Assembly (NCBI GenBank): GCA_035531675.1
Contig: DATKSL010000012.1
Span: forward strand, 1-64,000
Length of the DNA: 64,000 bases
Origin: JAJPIG01 sp035531675
GTDB lineage: Bacteria; Desulfobacterota; Binatia; Binatales; Binataceae
Direction: 5' to 3'
Shown here: piece by piece, positions 23,992 to 32,609 of the stretch
Layout: every line of letters starts with the position of its first letter
Position numbering within the stretch: the stretch's first letter is position 1
Notes under the pieces: generated by a model
The model's input: only the letters and a program-made list of their open reading frames with translations
Told to the model about the DNA's origin: nothing
Databases searched by the model: none
Translations under genes and position numbers: made by a program

Positions 23992-24762
23992 ATGCGCTCG
24001 GTATGGCTGGGCCGCGCGGCGCTGCTGGTCTTCACGCTGGCGCTGCTCTATCCACTGGCGGGGCTGTTCGCTCCGGTCGGCGCATGGCAATGGGATGGCG
24101 GTGTTCACGGCTCGACCGCGGCCGCGGTCAGGGTGTCATTGTCGCTCACGGGGCTGGCGATGCTGATCGATATCGTGGTTGGCACGCCGGTCGCGCTCTA
24201 CCTTGCGCGCCACGCCGGCCGCGATCGGATGGTGTGGGAGGCGGCCATCCTGGTCTCGATCCTGATGCCGCCGCTGGCGCTCGGAATCCTGTTGTCGCTC
24301 GCCTTCGGTCCGCAGAATTCCTTCGGCGCCTGGCTGCTGCGCCTCGGCGTCCTGACCAGCAACAGCGCGTTGGCGTTCACCGCGACCCAGGTCTACGTCA
24401 GCATCGGCTACTACATCGTGGCGGCGCGCGCGGCGCTGGCCGCAGTGCCGTTCGATCTCGAACGAATCGCCGCGCTGCTGGGACTGGACCCGTGGCAGGT
24501 CTTCCGGCGCGTTACTTTCCCGCTGGCGCGGCTTGGCCTGGCGGCCGCTTTCAGCCTGGCCTGGGTGCGGGCGCTCGGCGAGTTCGGCGCAGTGCTGGTG
24601 ACGGCGTACTATCCGAGCGGGATGCCGGTGCAGATCTGGGTGAATCTGCAGGATGCGGGGATGCCGGCGGTGATGCCGCTGCTGGTGATTTTCATTCTAA
24701 CTGCGCTGCCGCTGCCGTGGGTGTTTCACCTGCTGGCCCAGACCAGGTCGGCCAATGCTTGA
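23992..24762 (+). CDS. ABC transporter permease, ModB/WtpB type
   Basis: A 256-residue inner-membrane permease with 5-6 hydrophobic helices: LLVFTLALLYPLAGLF near the N-terminus, then TAAAVRVSLSLTGLAMLIDIVVGTPVALYL. The cytoplasmic EAA loop is clear (ERIAALLGLDPWQVFRRVTFP, with the conserved ALGEFGAV region after it), which is where the ATPase docks. It starts 4 bp after the binding-protein gene and overlaps the ATPase gene by 8 bp, so all three are probably made together. One permease would form a homodimer with two ATPase copies. Confidence 0.9.
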   Translation: MRSVWLGRAALLVFTLALLYPLAGLFAPVGAWQWDGGVHGSTAAAVRVSLSLTGLAMLIDIVVGTPVALYLARHAGRDRMVWEAAILVSILMPPLALGILLSLAFGPQNSFGAWLLRLGVLTSNSALAFTATQVYVSIGYYIVAARAALAAVPFDLERIAALLGLDPWQVFRRVTFPLARLGLAAAFSLAWVRALGEFGAVLVTAYYPSGMPVQIWVNLQDAGMPAVMPLLVIFILTALPLPWVFHLLAQTRSANA

Positions 24763-25450
24763 GGCGCGCATCGTAAAGCGTCGGCGCCCGTTCGCCGTCG
24801 AGGTGGAGTTGCGGCTCGAACGCGGCGGTCGGCTGGGGTTGTTCGGCGCTTCGGGCGCGGGCAAGAGCACGGTGCTCTCATGTATCGCCGGGCTGGAGCA
24901 GCCGGACGAGGGCGAAGTGCGGTTCGGCGGCCAGCGATTATATCCGCCCAATTTGCCGCTCCATCGCCGACCGCTCGCCTACCTGACGCAGAACGATCTG
25001 CTGTTCCCGCATCTGACGGTTGGGGAGAATGTTTGCTTCGGGCTCGGCAACGGTGATCGCGAGGCGGCGCAGGCGTGGGTGGGAGAGCTTAGTGAGAGGC
25101 TCGGGCTGGCGGCGCTGTGGAACGAACGCGCGCGCGAGGTCTCCGGCGGACAGGCGCGGCGCGTGGCGCTGGCGCGGATGCTGGCGCGACGCCCGCCGCT
25201 GGTGCTGCTGGATGAACCGTTTGGCGCGCTCGATCTGCCGACCCTCAACGATCTGGCCGATGCGATCTTGCAATGGCAGCGGAAACTCGGCTTCACGATG
25301 GTGGCGGTCGACCATCGCGCGGAAATTCTCGGCCGGCTCTGCGAGCAGGGCGCGGTCATCGAATCAGGCCATATCATTCAGCAGGGTGCCTGGCCGGATC
25401 TCGTCCGATCCCCGGCGACCGAGTTGACGGCACGTCTGCTCGGCGCCTAA
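24755..25450 (+). CDS. ABC transporter ATPase, ModC/WtpC type
   Basis: A 231-residue nucleotide-binding subunit that powers the upstream permease. Walker A is GASGAGKST at residues 31-39, the Q-loop is in YLTQNDLLFPHLTV, the ABC signature is VSGGQARR at 129-136, and Walker B is LVLLDEPFGALD at 149-160, followed by the H-loop VAVDHRAE. It is shorter than ModC because the C-terminal molbindin domain is absent, as in many tungstate-type systems. It overlaps the permease gene by 8 bp, and a 121 bp spacer follows before the next gene. Confidence 0.93.
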   Translation: MLEARIVKRRRPFAVEVELRLERGGRLGLFGASGAGKSTVLSCIAGLEQPDEGEVRFGGQRLYPPNLPLHRRPLAYLTQNDLLFPHLTVGENVCFGLGNGDREAAQAWVGELSERLGLAALWNERAREVSGGQARRVALARMLARRPPLVLLDEPFGALDLPTLNDLADAILQWQRKLGFTMVAVDHRAEILGRLCEQGAVIESGHIIQQGAWPDLVRSPATELTARLLGA

Positions 25451-25571
25451 TTCGACGCTATTCTGCATAATTCAAAGCTATTCGTTGCTAGCCTCAAGTC
25501 GCCGTAGCCAAAGCGCGCCGCCGACGTATAACAAGTTGGGGGAATTTGCTTTTTTCGGGGAGGATGAGGCT

Positions 25572-25844
25572 GTGCAGCACATTGGACCGTTTTTCGTGGA
25601 TGAGAGCGCCGACGGAATCAACATCGGTATCCCGAGTGGCGAAGACGTGGTTCTGAGCGCCCGGGAAGCGCGCCGCATCGCCGAGGTTCTCGAATCGGCC
25701 GGCACCGTGACGATTCGCAATATACAGGTGCAAGCCGGGTTGGATGCCGAAATTCGCATCGGCCGCTACAGCCATCACCTGCAGCGGATGCTCGTAGCGC
25801 AGTTGGCGCGCGCCTTGAGATCCCAGGGCGGCAGCGCTTCCTGA
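25572..25844 (+). CDS. small uncharacterised protein
   Basis: A 90-residue protein that starts with GTG at 25572 after GGGGAGG at about 25557; a longer frame from TTG at 25485 lacks such a site. The sequence HIGPFFVDESADGINIGIPSGEDVVLSAREARRIAEVLESAG alternates strands and one helix, then a second helix at the C-terminus (HHLQRMLVAQLARALRSQ). It has no signal peptide or membrane helix and no family I recognise. It follows the ABC operon by 121 bp and may be independent. Function unknown. Confidence 0.5.
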   Translation: MQHIGPFFVDESADGINIGIPSGEDVVLSAREARRIAEVLESAGTVTIRNIQVQAGLDAEIRIGRYSHHLQRMLVAQLARALRSQGGSAS

Positions 25845-26084
25845 GCCATCGCGCCGGGTTCTAATTTTCGCGCCGGACGCCGCATCGACGATCCGCCGGG
25901 CGCTCGCGCGAGCCGGACACGCTTGCGCCGACGCCGCTCCGCCCGCCATCGCACATCGCGATTGCGCGCCGTTGCGCTGCGTTTGACGGCGCGCGCGGTT
26001 TATCCCGATACTGTCCGGGCAACGCGACGGCCTCACCGAGGTCATTGGAGATTGCGAGATTTCGGAGCTTGGGAGATTTCTGCG

Positions 26085-27164
26085 ATGGCGAATGAACTAC
26101 TGTTGATCGGCAGCATCCCGTTCGAAACGCCGGAAGAGGTCTTTCGCAATTGGGGCAGCGCGCTCGGCCGTTACCTGCCCGCGATGCCCGACGGCGAGGT
26201 TGGCGATCGCTCGTGGTGGATCGATGGGATCGCCAACAAGGTCTTCAACGGCCATCCCCAGATCGAGACCCTCAGCCGGCCCGCTGACGATCCGGGCGGC
26301 GTCGAGCAGTGGCGGCCGCGCAATCTCGACGATCAATGGGGCTTTCGCGTCAAGCCGGGCGTCGCTGAGGTCAAGTTCGGCGATCCCGGGTGGCGTCTCG
26401 GATTTGCCAAGGACGCCGTCAATTCGTACTTCATCTTCAAGTCGCTCAAGCAGGAGGGCGCGATTCCGGCCAACCTGCGCTTCCAGGTTTCGGTCCCCTC
26501 GGTGAACAGCAATATCGAGGTGCACTTTCGCCATCCCGAGGATTACCCACGGATCAAACCCGGCTACGAGGCGGCGCTATGCGCCGAGGTCGCGAAGATT
26601 TGCGAAAAGATTCCGCCCAAGGACCTGACGATCCAGTATGACTTCGCGGCCGAGATAATCGATCTTGAGAAAGGCTTGCCGTGGGTTGAAAAGGGCGGCG
26701 TGCTCGAGCGCCACGTGCCGCAGATTCGCAATCTCTCCGCCGCGGTGCATCCCGACGCGATGCTGGGTCTCCATCTCTGCTACGGGACGCTGGGCGGCTG
26801 GCCGATGGTGATGGGGAAGGACATGGCCCCGGGCGTCAGGTTTGCTAACGCGCTGGTGGCCGAAGCGAAGCGCCGCATCGACTTCGTCCACATCCCGACG
26901 CTCGATCGGACCGAGGATGAGTTCTACGCGCCGCTCAAGGATCTCAAGGCCGGCAGTGCGCGGGTCTACCTCGGGATGATCCACAACATGGGCGATATGG
27001 CGCGTTTCAGGAAGCGGATGGAAGCGGCGAAAAGGCAGCTGGCGGATTTCGGCGTCGCGGCGCCGTGCGGCTATGGGCGTGAAAATCCGGCCAACTTGCC
27101 CGCGCGCCTGAAGGAGCATCTCGCGGCGGTCGAAATTCTGCAGCAGCTCTCGAAGGGTCACTGA
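26085..27164 (+). CDS. MetE/UROD-like TIM-barrel protein
   Basis: A 359-residue protein similar in pattern to the catalytic half of cobalamin-independent methionine synthase: LLLIGSIPFETPEEVF at the start, RYLPAMPDGEVGDRSWW, and near the end LGMIHNMGDMARFRKRMEAAKR with APCGYGRE, where MetE has its DCG zinc region. The zinc-binding H-x-C pair of true MetE is not obvious, and the length is half of MetE. Its role could be methyl transfer or degradation of a related substrate; the annotation is uncertain. GGGAG about 10 bases upstream supports the ATG at 26085. It is convergent with the beta-propeller gene with a 4 bp gap. Confidence 0.6.
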   Translation: MANELLLIGSIPFETPEEVFRNWGSALGRYLPAMPDGEVGDRSWWIDGIANKVFNGHPQIETLSRPADDPGGVEQWRPRNLDDQWGFRVKPGVAEVKFGDPGWRLGFAKDAVNSYFIFKSLKQEGAIPANLRFQVSVPSVNSNIEVHFRHPEDYPRIKPGYEAALCAEVAKICEKIPPKDLTIQYDFAAEIIDLEKGLPWVEKGGVLERHVPQIRNLSAAVHPDAMLGLHLCYGTLGGWPMVMGKDMAPGVRFANALVAEAKRRIDFVHIPTLDRTEDEFYAPLKDLKAGSARVYLGMIHNMGDMARFRKRMEAAKRQLADFGVAAPCGYGRENPANLPARLKEHLAAVEILQQLSKGH

Positions 27165-27168
27165 CCGA

Positions 27169-28230
27169 CTAATTGATCGACCGACCGAACGAAAATTGTT
27201 CGGGACCTGAAAGGCTGCCCGAGATTGCCGAGATCGTGACGATCGGGGTCGGATTAGCGCTGGTCTTGAGCTGCGCCGGCGAAAACTCGACCAGCGTATT
27301 GTTGCCGAAGTTCGAGGCCCACAAATTGTGCTTGTGATCGAAGCCCAGTCCTACCGGAGTATTCAGGCTCCCGCCGATGATCACCGCGGGAGTCGGGCTG
27401 CCCGAGGTCTTTAGCGCGGAGTGCGGGAATTCGACTATTGTATCGGCGTACGCGTTCGCCACCCACAGATTCTGTTTGCTGTCGAATGCGAGTCCGGTGC
27501 AGCTGTCGAGGCTTCCCGACCCATCATCGGATATAATCACCGCCGGCGTCAGAGCACCGCCCTTACGCAGCCCCTTTTTGGCGAACTTCTCGATCTGGTC
27601 GCTCCCGTCGTTCGAGATCCAGAGGTTGCCGTTGGCATCGAAGGCCATATTTCGAGCGCCGTTCAGATACGGTGAAGAGATCGTCACCGCCGGCGTCAGA
27701 TCGCCTCCGCTTTTGAGTTGCTTGCGCGAAAATCTGAAAATCTCGCCGGCGTTGAGGTCGCTGACCCAGAGATTGCCGCCGCGATCGAAATCGGCCAACG
27801 GGGTTGAGAACACGGACGAGGTGATGGTGACCACTGGCGCAGGGTCAGGGACGGACCCGAGCTGCTTGAGTTGTTTGGCTGAGAACTCGGTAATCGCCGG
27901 CGTAGCAGCATTTACCACCCACATATTGCCCGCCGGGTCGAATACCAGGTTCACGGGGAAGTCCAGCGCACTGCTCGAGTTGGTGAGCGCGGGAACCGGG
28001 GAACCGCTGGCGGCGCGCTGCGCCGCGGTATATTCCACGATCGTTCCATTCAACTTATTCGGGACCCATAATCCGCGCTTATCAACTTTCGGACCGGCGG
28101 CGCTCACGCTTGCGGCCTGCGCCACGAGCAAGACGCCAATGGCGATCAGGAGCCGGAGCGCCCAATCGCGAAAACCGCGAGCGATGCAATCGAGACGAGT
28201 CCGAGTGTTGATTTCGAAACGGGTGCTCAT
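27169..28230 (-). CDS. secreted NHL-like beta-propeller protein
   Basis: A 353-residue exported protein. After a basic N-terminus a hydrophobic segment (LLIAIGVLLVAQAASVSA) forms a signal sequence. Then about six repeats of 45-50 residues follow, each with a GNLWVSN/NLWVAN strand and a short helix such as AKQLKQLGSVPDPAPVVTI or KSGGDLTPAVTI, the pattern of NHL or Vgb-type propellers. The ribosome site AAGGAA lies 10 bases before the ATG at 28230. It is convergent with the MetE-like gene. It is probably periplasmic and may bind a polymer or lyase substrate; no catalytic residues are recognisable. Confidence 0.75.
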   Translation of the reverse strand: MSTRFEINTRTRLDCIARGFRDWALRLLIAIGVLLVAQAASVSAAGPKVDKRGLWVPNKLNGTIVEYTAAQRAASGSPVPALTNSSSALDFPVNLVFDPAGNMWVVNAATPAITEFSAKQLKQLGSVPDPAPVVTITSSVFSTPLADFDRGGNLWVSDLNAGEIFRFSRKQLKSGGDLTPAVTISSPYLNGARNMAFDANGNLWISNDGSDQIEKFAKKGLRKGGALTPAVIISDDGSGSLDSCTGLAFDSKQNLWVANAYADTIVEFPHSALKTSGSPTPAVIIGGSLNTPVGLGFDHKHNLWASNFGNNTLVEFSPAQLKTSANPTPIVTISAISGSLSGPEQFSFGRSIN

Positions 28231-28316
28231 TGGTCAATTCCTTCGGAACGTGGGATTGCTCAGTCGCTCCCCAATTGCTGCCGTGTAATCCTTGAGCTGT
28301 TCGAGGCGCAATCGCT

Positions 28317-29096
28317 TCAGGCGGCGCGGGTGACTGTATCACGATATTTTCCCGACAACAGGGTGCCGGCGTGCGGCACGATCGCATCGAGCCCGAGGCG
28401 CTGAAGCATCTGCCAGGCCGTGCAGACCGCGGCCGAGATCACCGGCAGTCCGCATTCGCGCTCGACCAGCGGGACGGCGGCTAGCGACGGCATCTGCACG
28501 CAGGCTGACAGCACCAGCGCGTCGACATTTTTCAGCTTGAGCCGCCGGTGGATGTCGACAAGTTTCAGCGGATCCTGCGCCGCGACTTCGAGATTGTCGG
28601 CGATTTCCAGCGCTATCCAGTCGGTGACCGCGATGCCCTCGCTTTCGATATAGTCGACCACCAGCTTGGTGAGCGGCTTCATGTACGGCGCAACGATCGC
28701 GATGCGTTTCGCGCCGAGCGCCCGCAGACCGTCGATCAGCGCTCCCGCGCTGGTCACCACCGGCGCCGGCGCGCCGTTGTCGACGGTGCGTTGATGAAGC
28801 CGGCTTTCGGAGACCCGATGATAGCCGTGGCCCATGCTCATGATCGCCACCAGGCAGGCGTAGCCGAGCACGTCGACCCGCGCATCGGAGAGTTCCGTCG
28901 CGCAGCGCTCGGACTCGGCGTCCATCGCCTCGAGTTCCTGCTTGACCACGCGTCGCATCCGCATCCGGCTGGAATGAAAGGTGAAGCGCTCCGGCGCGAT
29001 CGTTTCGCGCGCCCGCAGCATCGCCGGAATCTCGGTCTCCATCGTGACGTTCGAGCTCGGCACGATCTGGCCGATACGGAAGTTCAGTTTGGCCAT
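28317..29096 (-). CDS. maleate isomerase/Asp-Glu racemase family protein
   Basis: A 259-residue protein of the Asp/Glu racemase superfamily, closest in style to maleate cis-trans isomerase and arylmalonate decarboxylase. IGQIVPSSNVTMETEIP at residues 8-24 is a hallmark of maleate isomerase. The two catalytic cysteines expected for a cysteine-pair mechanism are C81 (GYACLVA) and C199 (LSACVQMPSL). This would isomerise maleate to fumarate, or process a related dicarboxylate, and would fit a late step of nicotinate or aromatic catabolism. No nicotinate genes are adjacent. A dispersed repeat separates it from the LLM gene. Confidence 0.82.
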   Translation of the reverse strand: MAKLNFRIGQIVPSSNVTMETEIPAMLRARETIAPERFTFHSSRMRMRRVVKQELEAMDAESERCATELSDARVDVLGYACLVAIMSMGHGYHRVSESRLHQRTVDNGAPAPVVTSAGALIDGLRALGAKRIAIVAPYMKPLTKLVVDYIESEGIAVTDWIALEIADNLEVAAQDPLKLVDIHRRLKLKNVDALVLSACVQMPSLAAVPLVERECGLPVISAAVCTAWQMLQRLGLDAIVPHAGTLLSGKYRDTVTRAA

Positions 29097-29151
29097 GGTT
29101 CAAGACTCGGAACCCATCTTGCGAGCCAGGGAACTATTGCGCAAGTCGGAT

Positions 29152-29215
29152 CGTCATTCTGAACGGAGCCTGCGCAGTGAAGAATCCCGGGACTCTTCGC
29201 CGCGCTCAGAATCAC
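29152..29215. repeat. dispersed palindromic intergenic element, copy B (degenerate)
   Basis: TCATTCTGAACGGAGCCTG at 29153-29171 is roughly inverted against CGCGCTCAGAATCAC at 29201-29215, with AAGAATCCCGGGACTCTTC as the centre. Both the outer TCATTCTGA and the GAATCCCG segment match copies at 15852 and 56525, with several substitutions. It lies in the short gap between two minus-strand genes. Confidence 0.7.
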
Positions 29216-29233
29216 AGCATGGGCAGAGCTTCG

Positions 29234-30439
29234 CTAATGGACGACGCTTGCCTCCGGGGCGGCCGGCTGCGGCCGCTCCTGAAACTCGGGCATCACCTTG
29301 GTCGCGAACAGCTCAATTTCGCGCTTCATGTCGTCGCGCGACAGATAACCCTGATCGCTGAGCCACAGGAAGTACTCGGGATTGAGTGTCTCCTGGATGT
29401 CGGCGAGGCGGCGGCGCACGTCGTCAACCGTCCCCATCACGGTCATCTTGTGCTCGACCAGCGGCTCGGGGGTCGCCGGAATGTTGGGATCGACCTTGGA
29501 GTGGAAATGCTTGAAGACGAAGTACGAGCCTTCGCGCCACATGCGGCGCGCTTCCTCCTGCGACTTCGCAATATAGATGAACTGGCACGTGCCCATGCTT
29601 TCGCCCAGCTTGAGCGAGCGCCCGGCCTTGGCGGCCTCTTCCTGGTAGGCGCGGAATGATTTGAGCGTGAGGTCGGGAAACGGTTGGAAGACCATCGGCA
29701 CCACGCCCTGGCGCGCGTCCCATCGGATGGTCTTCTCGCTGGCCGTGAAAGCCTGCAGCACAGGCGGGTGCGGCTTCTGATAGGGCTTGGGCACCGCGGA
29801 CAGTTTGCGCAGTTGATCGCCCACCACCTCGCCGGGTGCGCCATAGCGCTTGGTCGCTTCGTGCGGCGCCCAGAAGTGGCCCTCGGCCGGAAACGGCACC
29901 TGGTAATATTTGCCCTTGAATGAAAAGGGCTCGTCCTTCCACGCCAGCTTGACGACCTCGAACAGTTCCTCGAAGACCTCGCGATTATGCTCGTCGGCTT
30001 CGGGTCCGACGAAGCCCGGCGTCACTCCATAATGCTGCCCGAGCACGTTGACCCAGCGCGGGAAGACGCCGCGCGCCAGGCCGCATACCGCGCGTCCCTT
30101 GCTCATCTGATCGGCCCAGGCGACGTCGAGCGCGAGCCGAATCGGATCCCAGGTCGGCAACACAAAGCCCAACGGTCCGATCTTGATGCGCTTGGTATTG
30201 AGCAGCAGGCGAATGAGATGCGGAGTGGGAGTCGCGCCGGCCTCGCATCCTTCGGTATAGAAATGATGCTCCGAGAAGGTCACCACGTCGAAGCCCACAT
30301 CCTCGCACAGCTGCGTCATCTCGAGCATCTCATCGAGCAGTTGCTGAGTCTTGTCGGTGCGATGAGCGATCGGACGCAGGCGCTCGCGTTCTTCCGGGGT
30401 GGCCGGATAGGCGGGAATCAGATGGAGCACGAATTTCAT
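29234..30439 (-). CDS. LLM-class flavin-dependent monooxygenase
   Basis: A 401-residue bacterial luciferase-like (LLM) oxidoreductase, using reduced FMN or F420 and O2. The family pattern is clear: LCEDVGFDVVTFSEHHFYTEG near residues 43-63, then LLLNTKRIKIGPLGFVLP, and RGVFPRWV. The start at 30439 is set by GGAGGT upstream; the track frame to 30505 adds 22 unlikely residues. It faces the divergent Abhydrolase_10-type gene at 30627, and the two may act on the same substrate. Such enzymes hydroxylate, desulfonate or Baeyer-Villiger-oxidise organic compounds; which is not clear here. Two further LLM proteins are at 47678 and 50314. Confidence 0.9.
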   Translation of the reverse strand: MKFVLHLIPAYPATPEERERLRPIAHRTDKTQQLLDEMLEMTQLCEDVGFDVVTFSEHHFYTEGCEAGATPTPHLIRLLLNTKRIKIGPLGFVLPTWDPIRLALDVAWADQMSKGRAVCGLARGVFPRWVNVLGQHYGVTPGFVGPEADEHNREVFEELFEVVKLAWKDEPFSFKGKYYQVPFPAEGHFWAPHEATKRYGAPGEVVGDQLRKLSAVPKPYQKPHPPVLQAFTASEKTIRWDARQGVVPMVFQPFPDLTLKSFRAYQEEAAKAGRSLKLGESMGTCQFIYIAKSQEEARRMWREGSYFVFKHFHSKVDPNIPATPEPLVEHKMTVMGTVDDVRRRLADIQETLNPEYFLWLSDQGYLSRDDMKREIELFATKVMPEFQERPQPAAPEASVVH

Positions 30440-30626
30440 GGATTCGACCTCCGCGCGGACAGCGCTTCTCGATGGTCCAGTAGCAACATTGCCCGCAACT
30501 CTCAAGCCGCCGATGCGGCCCCGCCGTCGCGCTTGCGGCCCGGCCCGCGCCGGTGTGAGATTGGTCGGCGCGTGCTATGGTGCCGCCTTCGGAGCGGGAG
30601 AATTGGCAGCGCTTGCGAGGTGCAGG

Positions 30627-32522
30627 ATGAGACTGGTGATCGATCGCGTCGAGCGGGCCTTCGAGGGCCTTTCGTTCGCAGACGTGGGACCCTATGAGAA
30701 GCTGACCGGGCGGGTGTTTGCCGAGGCCGACCCGGCGCATCGGCTCAACGCCCCGGTCGTCAATCTCGACCGCGCGCCGAGGAACGCCGCCGGACGGGTC
30801 GAGTACTGGTTCGATTTCTGCCTGCTGCGGCCGGCCGATCTGCGCAAGGGGAATCGGCGGCTGCTCTATGACGTTATCAATCGCGGCGGGAAAATCGCTC
30901 TCAACGATTTCAACAGCGCGCCGCGCGCGAATAATCCCACCACCGCCGCTGACGCGGGCAACGGCTACCTGATGCGCCGCGGATACTCGATTCTGTGGAG
31001 TGCGTGGCAAGGCGAGGTAGTGGCGGGCGAAGAGCGGATGCTGGCCGGCTTCCCGGTGGCGAGCGACCACGGCGCGCCGATCGTCGGAATCAATCGCGAC
31101 GAGTTTCTGTTCGAGGCGGCGGCGGGTGCGATGCGCGCGACGCTCAGCTATCCCGCGAATTCGCTCGACCAGCGCGAGGCGACGCTCACCGTCCGCCAGC
31201 GCGAGGCGGACGCGCGGGTGGCGGTGGCGGCCGATCGCTGGCGTTACGTGACGGCCAACCAGATCGAAATCACGCCGTCACCGGGTTTCGACGCCGGCGC
31301 GATCTACGAGTTCATCTATCCGGCGCGCGATCCGATCGTGATGGGCCTGGGGCTGGTGGAGATCCGCGACCTGATCGCGTTCATGCGCCACGAAGCGGCG
31401 GACGAGCAGGGCACGCCTAATCCGATTAATCTCGACGGCCGGCCGGCGGCCGATTACGCGCTGGTCTACGGGCGCTCGCAATCGGGACGCCTGCTGCGCG
31501 ACTTCCTGTGGCAGGGCTTCAACCAGGACTTGCAGGGACGCAGGGTTTTCGACGGCATGTATATCGCCGCTGCCGGATCGCGCAAAAGCTTTATCAATGC
31601 CGCTTTCGGGCAAGCGCCGCGTTTTCAGCGTCAGCACGAAGACCACAGCTTTCCCGGCGATCAGTTTCCCTTCAGCTACGCGACCCTGACCGATCCAGTG
31701 AGCGGTAAGACCGACGGCATCCTGGCCCGTGCCCTTGCCACCAACACCTGTCCGAAGATCTTTCATACTGATTCAAGCAGCGAGTTCTGGCAGGGGCGGG
31801 CGTCGATGGTGGTAACCGACGGGCGTGGCGCCGATGTCGCGCTGCCCGATGAGGTCCGCCTGTTCCTGTTTTCGAGCACTCAGCACGCCGGACCCGATCC
31901 GGCCACCGCGGGCTCGCTGTGCCAGTATCCGCTGAATCCGACCAGCTACAGCCCGGCGCATCGCGCCCTGCTGGTGGCGCTCGATGAATGGGTGAGCAAA
32001 GAGGTCGCGCCGCCGGCCAGCCGCTTTCCGCGGGTCGGCGACGGGACGCTGATGGAAGCGAAAGCGGGCTTTCCGAAAATCCCCGGGCTCCGCTACGAGG
32101 GGTTGATCAACGAACTGTCCGAGATGGATTACAGCGCGCAGCCGCCGCGGCCGATTCCCGGCCGTCGCTATCTCGTGATGGTGCCCAAGGTCGACCGGGA
32201 CGGTAACGAAATTGCCGGGATACGATTGCCCGATCTCGCCGCGCCGCGCGGCACGCATACTGGATGGAACCTGCGGCGCGCCGGATTCGCCGAAGGCGAG
32301 CTGGCGAATATCTTCGGTTCTTACTTTCCGTTCGCCGCCACCAAAGCTGAGCGCGAGGCCGCCGCCGATCCGCGGCCGTCGCTTGCCGAGCGCTACCCGA
32401 CCGATCGCGACTATCTCGAGGCGGTCGCCCGCGCGGCGTCCGATCTGCAGAACGCAAGGTTACTGTTGGCCGAGGATGTCGAGCGATACCTGGAACGTGC
32501 GAAGCGGCCTGGCTCGGCCTGA
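30627..32522 (+). CDS. alpha/beta-hydrolase-domain protein (PF20091/Abhydrolase_10-like)
   Basis: A 631-residue hydrolase. The first 250 residues are a beta-rich region (YWFDFCLLRPADLRKGNRRLLYDVINRGGK, a typical entry for this family), followed by the hydrolase core with GRSQSGRLLRDFL near residue 283, where S286 is the likely nucleophile. The start at 30627 follows AGG about 5 bases upstream; an in-frame extension to 30438 is uninformative. There is no clear signal peptide, so it is probably cytosolic. It is divergent from the LLM monooxygenase and lies before a cation/proton antiporter. Its substrate is unknown. Confidence 0.78.
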   Translation: MRLVIDRVERAFEGLSFADVGPYEKLTGRVFAEADPAHRLNAPVVNLDRAPRNAAGRVEYWFDFCLLRPADLRKGNRRLLYDVINRGGKIALNDFNSAPRANNPTTAADAGNGYLMRRGYSILWSAWQGEVVAGEERMLAGFPVASDHGAPIVGINRDEFLFEAAAGAMRATLSYPANSLDQREATLTVRQREADARVAVAADRWRYVTANQIEITPSPGFDAGAIYEFIYPARDPIVMGLGLVEIRDLIAFMRHEAADEQGTPNPINLDGRPAADYALVYGRSQSGRLLRDFLWQGFNQDLQGRRVFDGMYIAAAGSRKSFINAAFGQAPRFQRQHEDHSFPGDQFPFSYATLTDPVSGKTDGILARALATNTCPKIFHTDSSSEFWQGRASMVVTDGRGADVALPDEVRLFLFSSTQHAGPDPATAGSLCQYPLNPTSYSPAHRALLVALDEWVSKEVAPPASRFPRVGDGTLMEAKAGFPKIPGLRYEGLINELSEMDYSAQPPRPIPGRRYLVMVPKVDRDGNEIAGIRLPDLAAPRGTHTGWNLRRAGFAEGELANIFGSYFPFAATKAEREAAADPRPSLAERYPTDRDYLEAVARAASDLQNARLLLAEDVERYLERAKRPGSA

Positions 32523-32609
32523 ACCGTCCTGAGGCTGGGCTGACCGGCGCGGCAACGCGCCATAGCGTCCGCGTTCGGCCTCACTACCTGCCACGTCGAA
32601 GCCATACCC

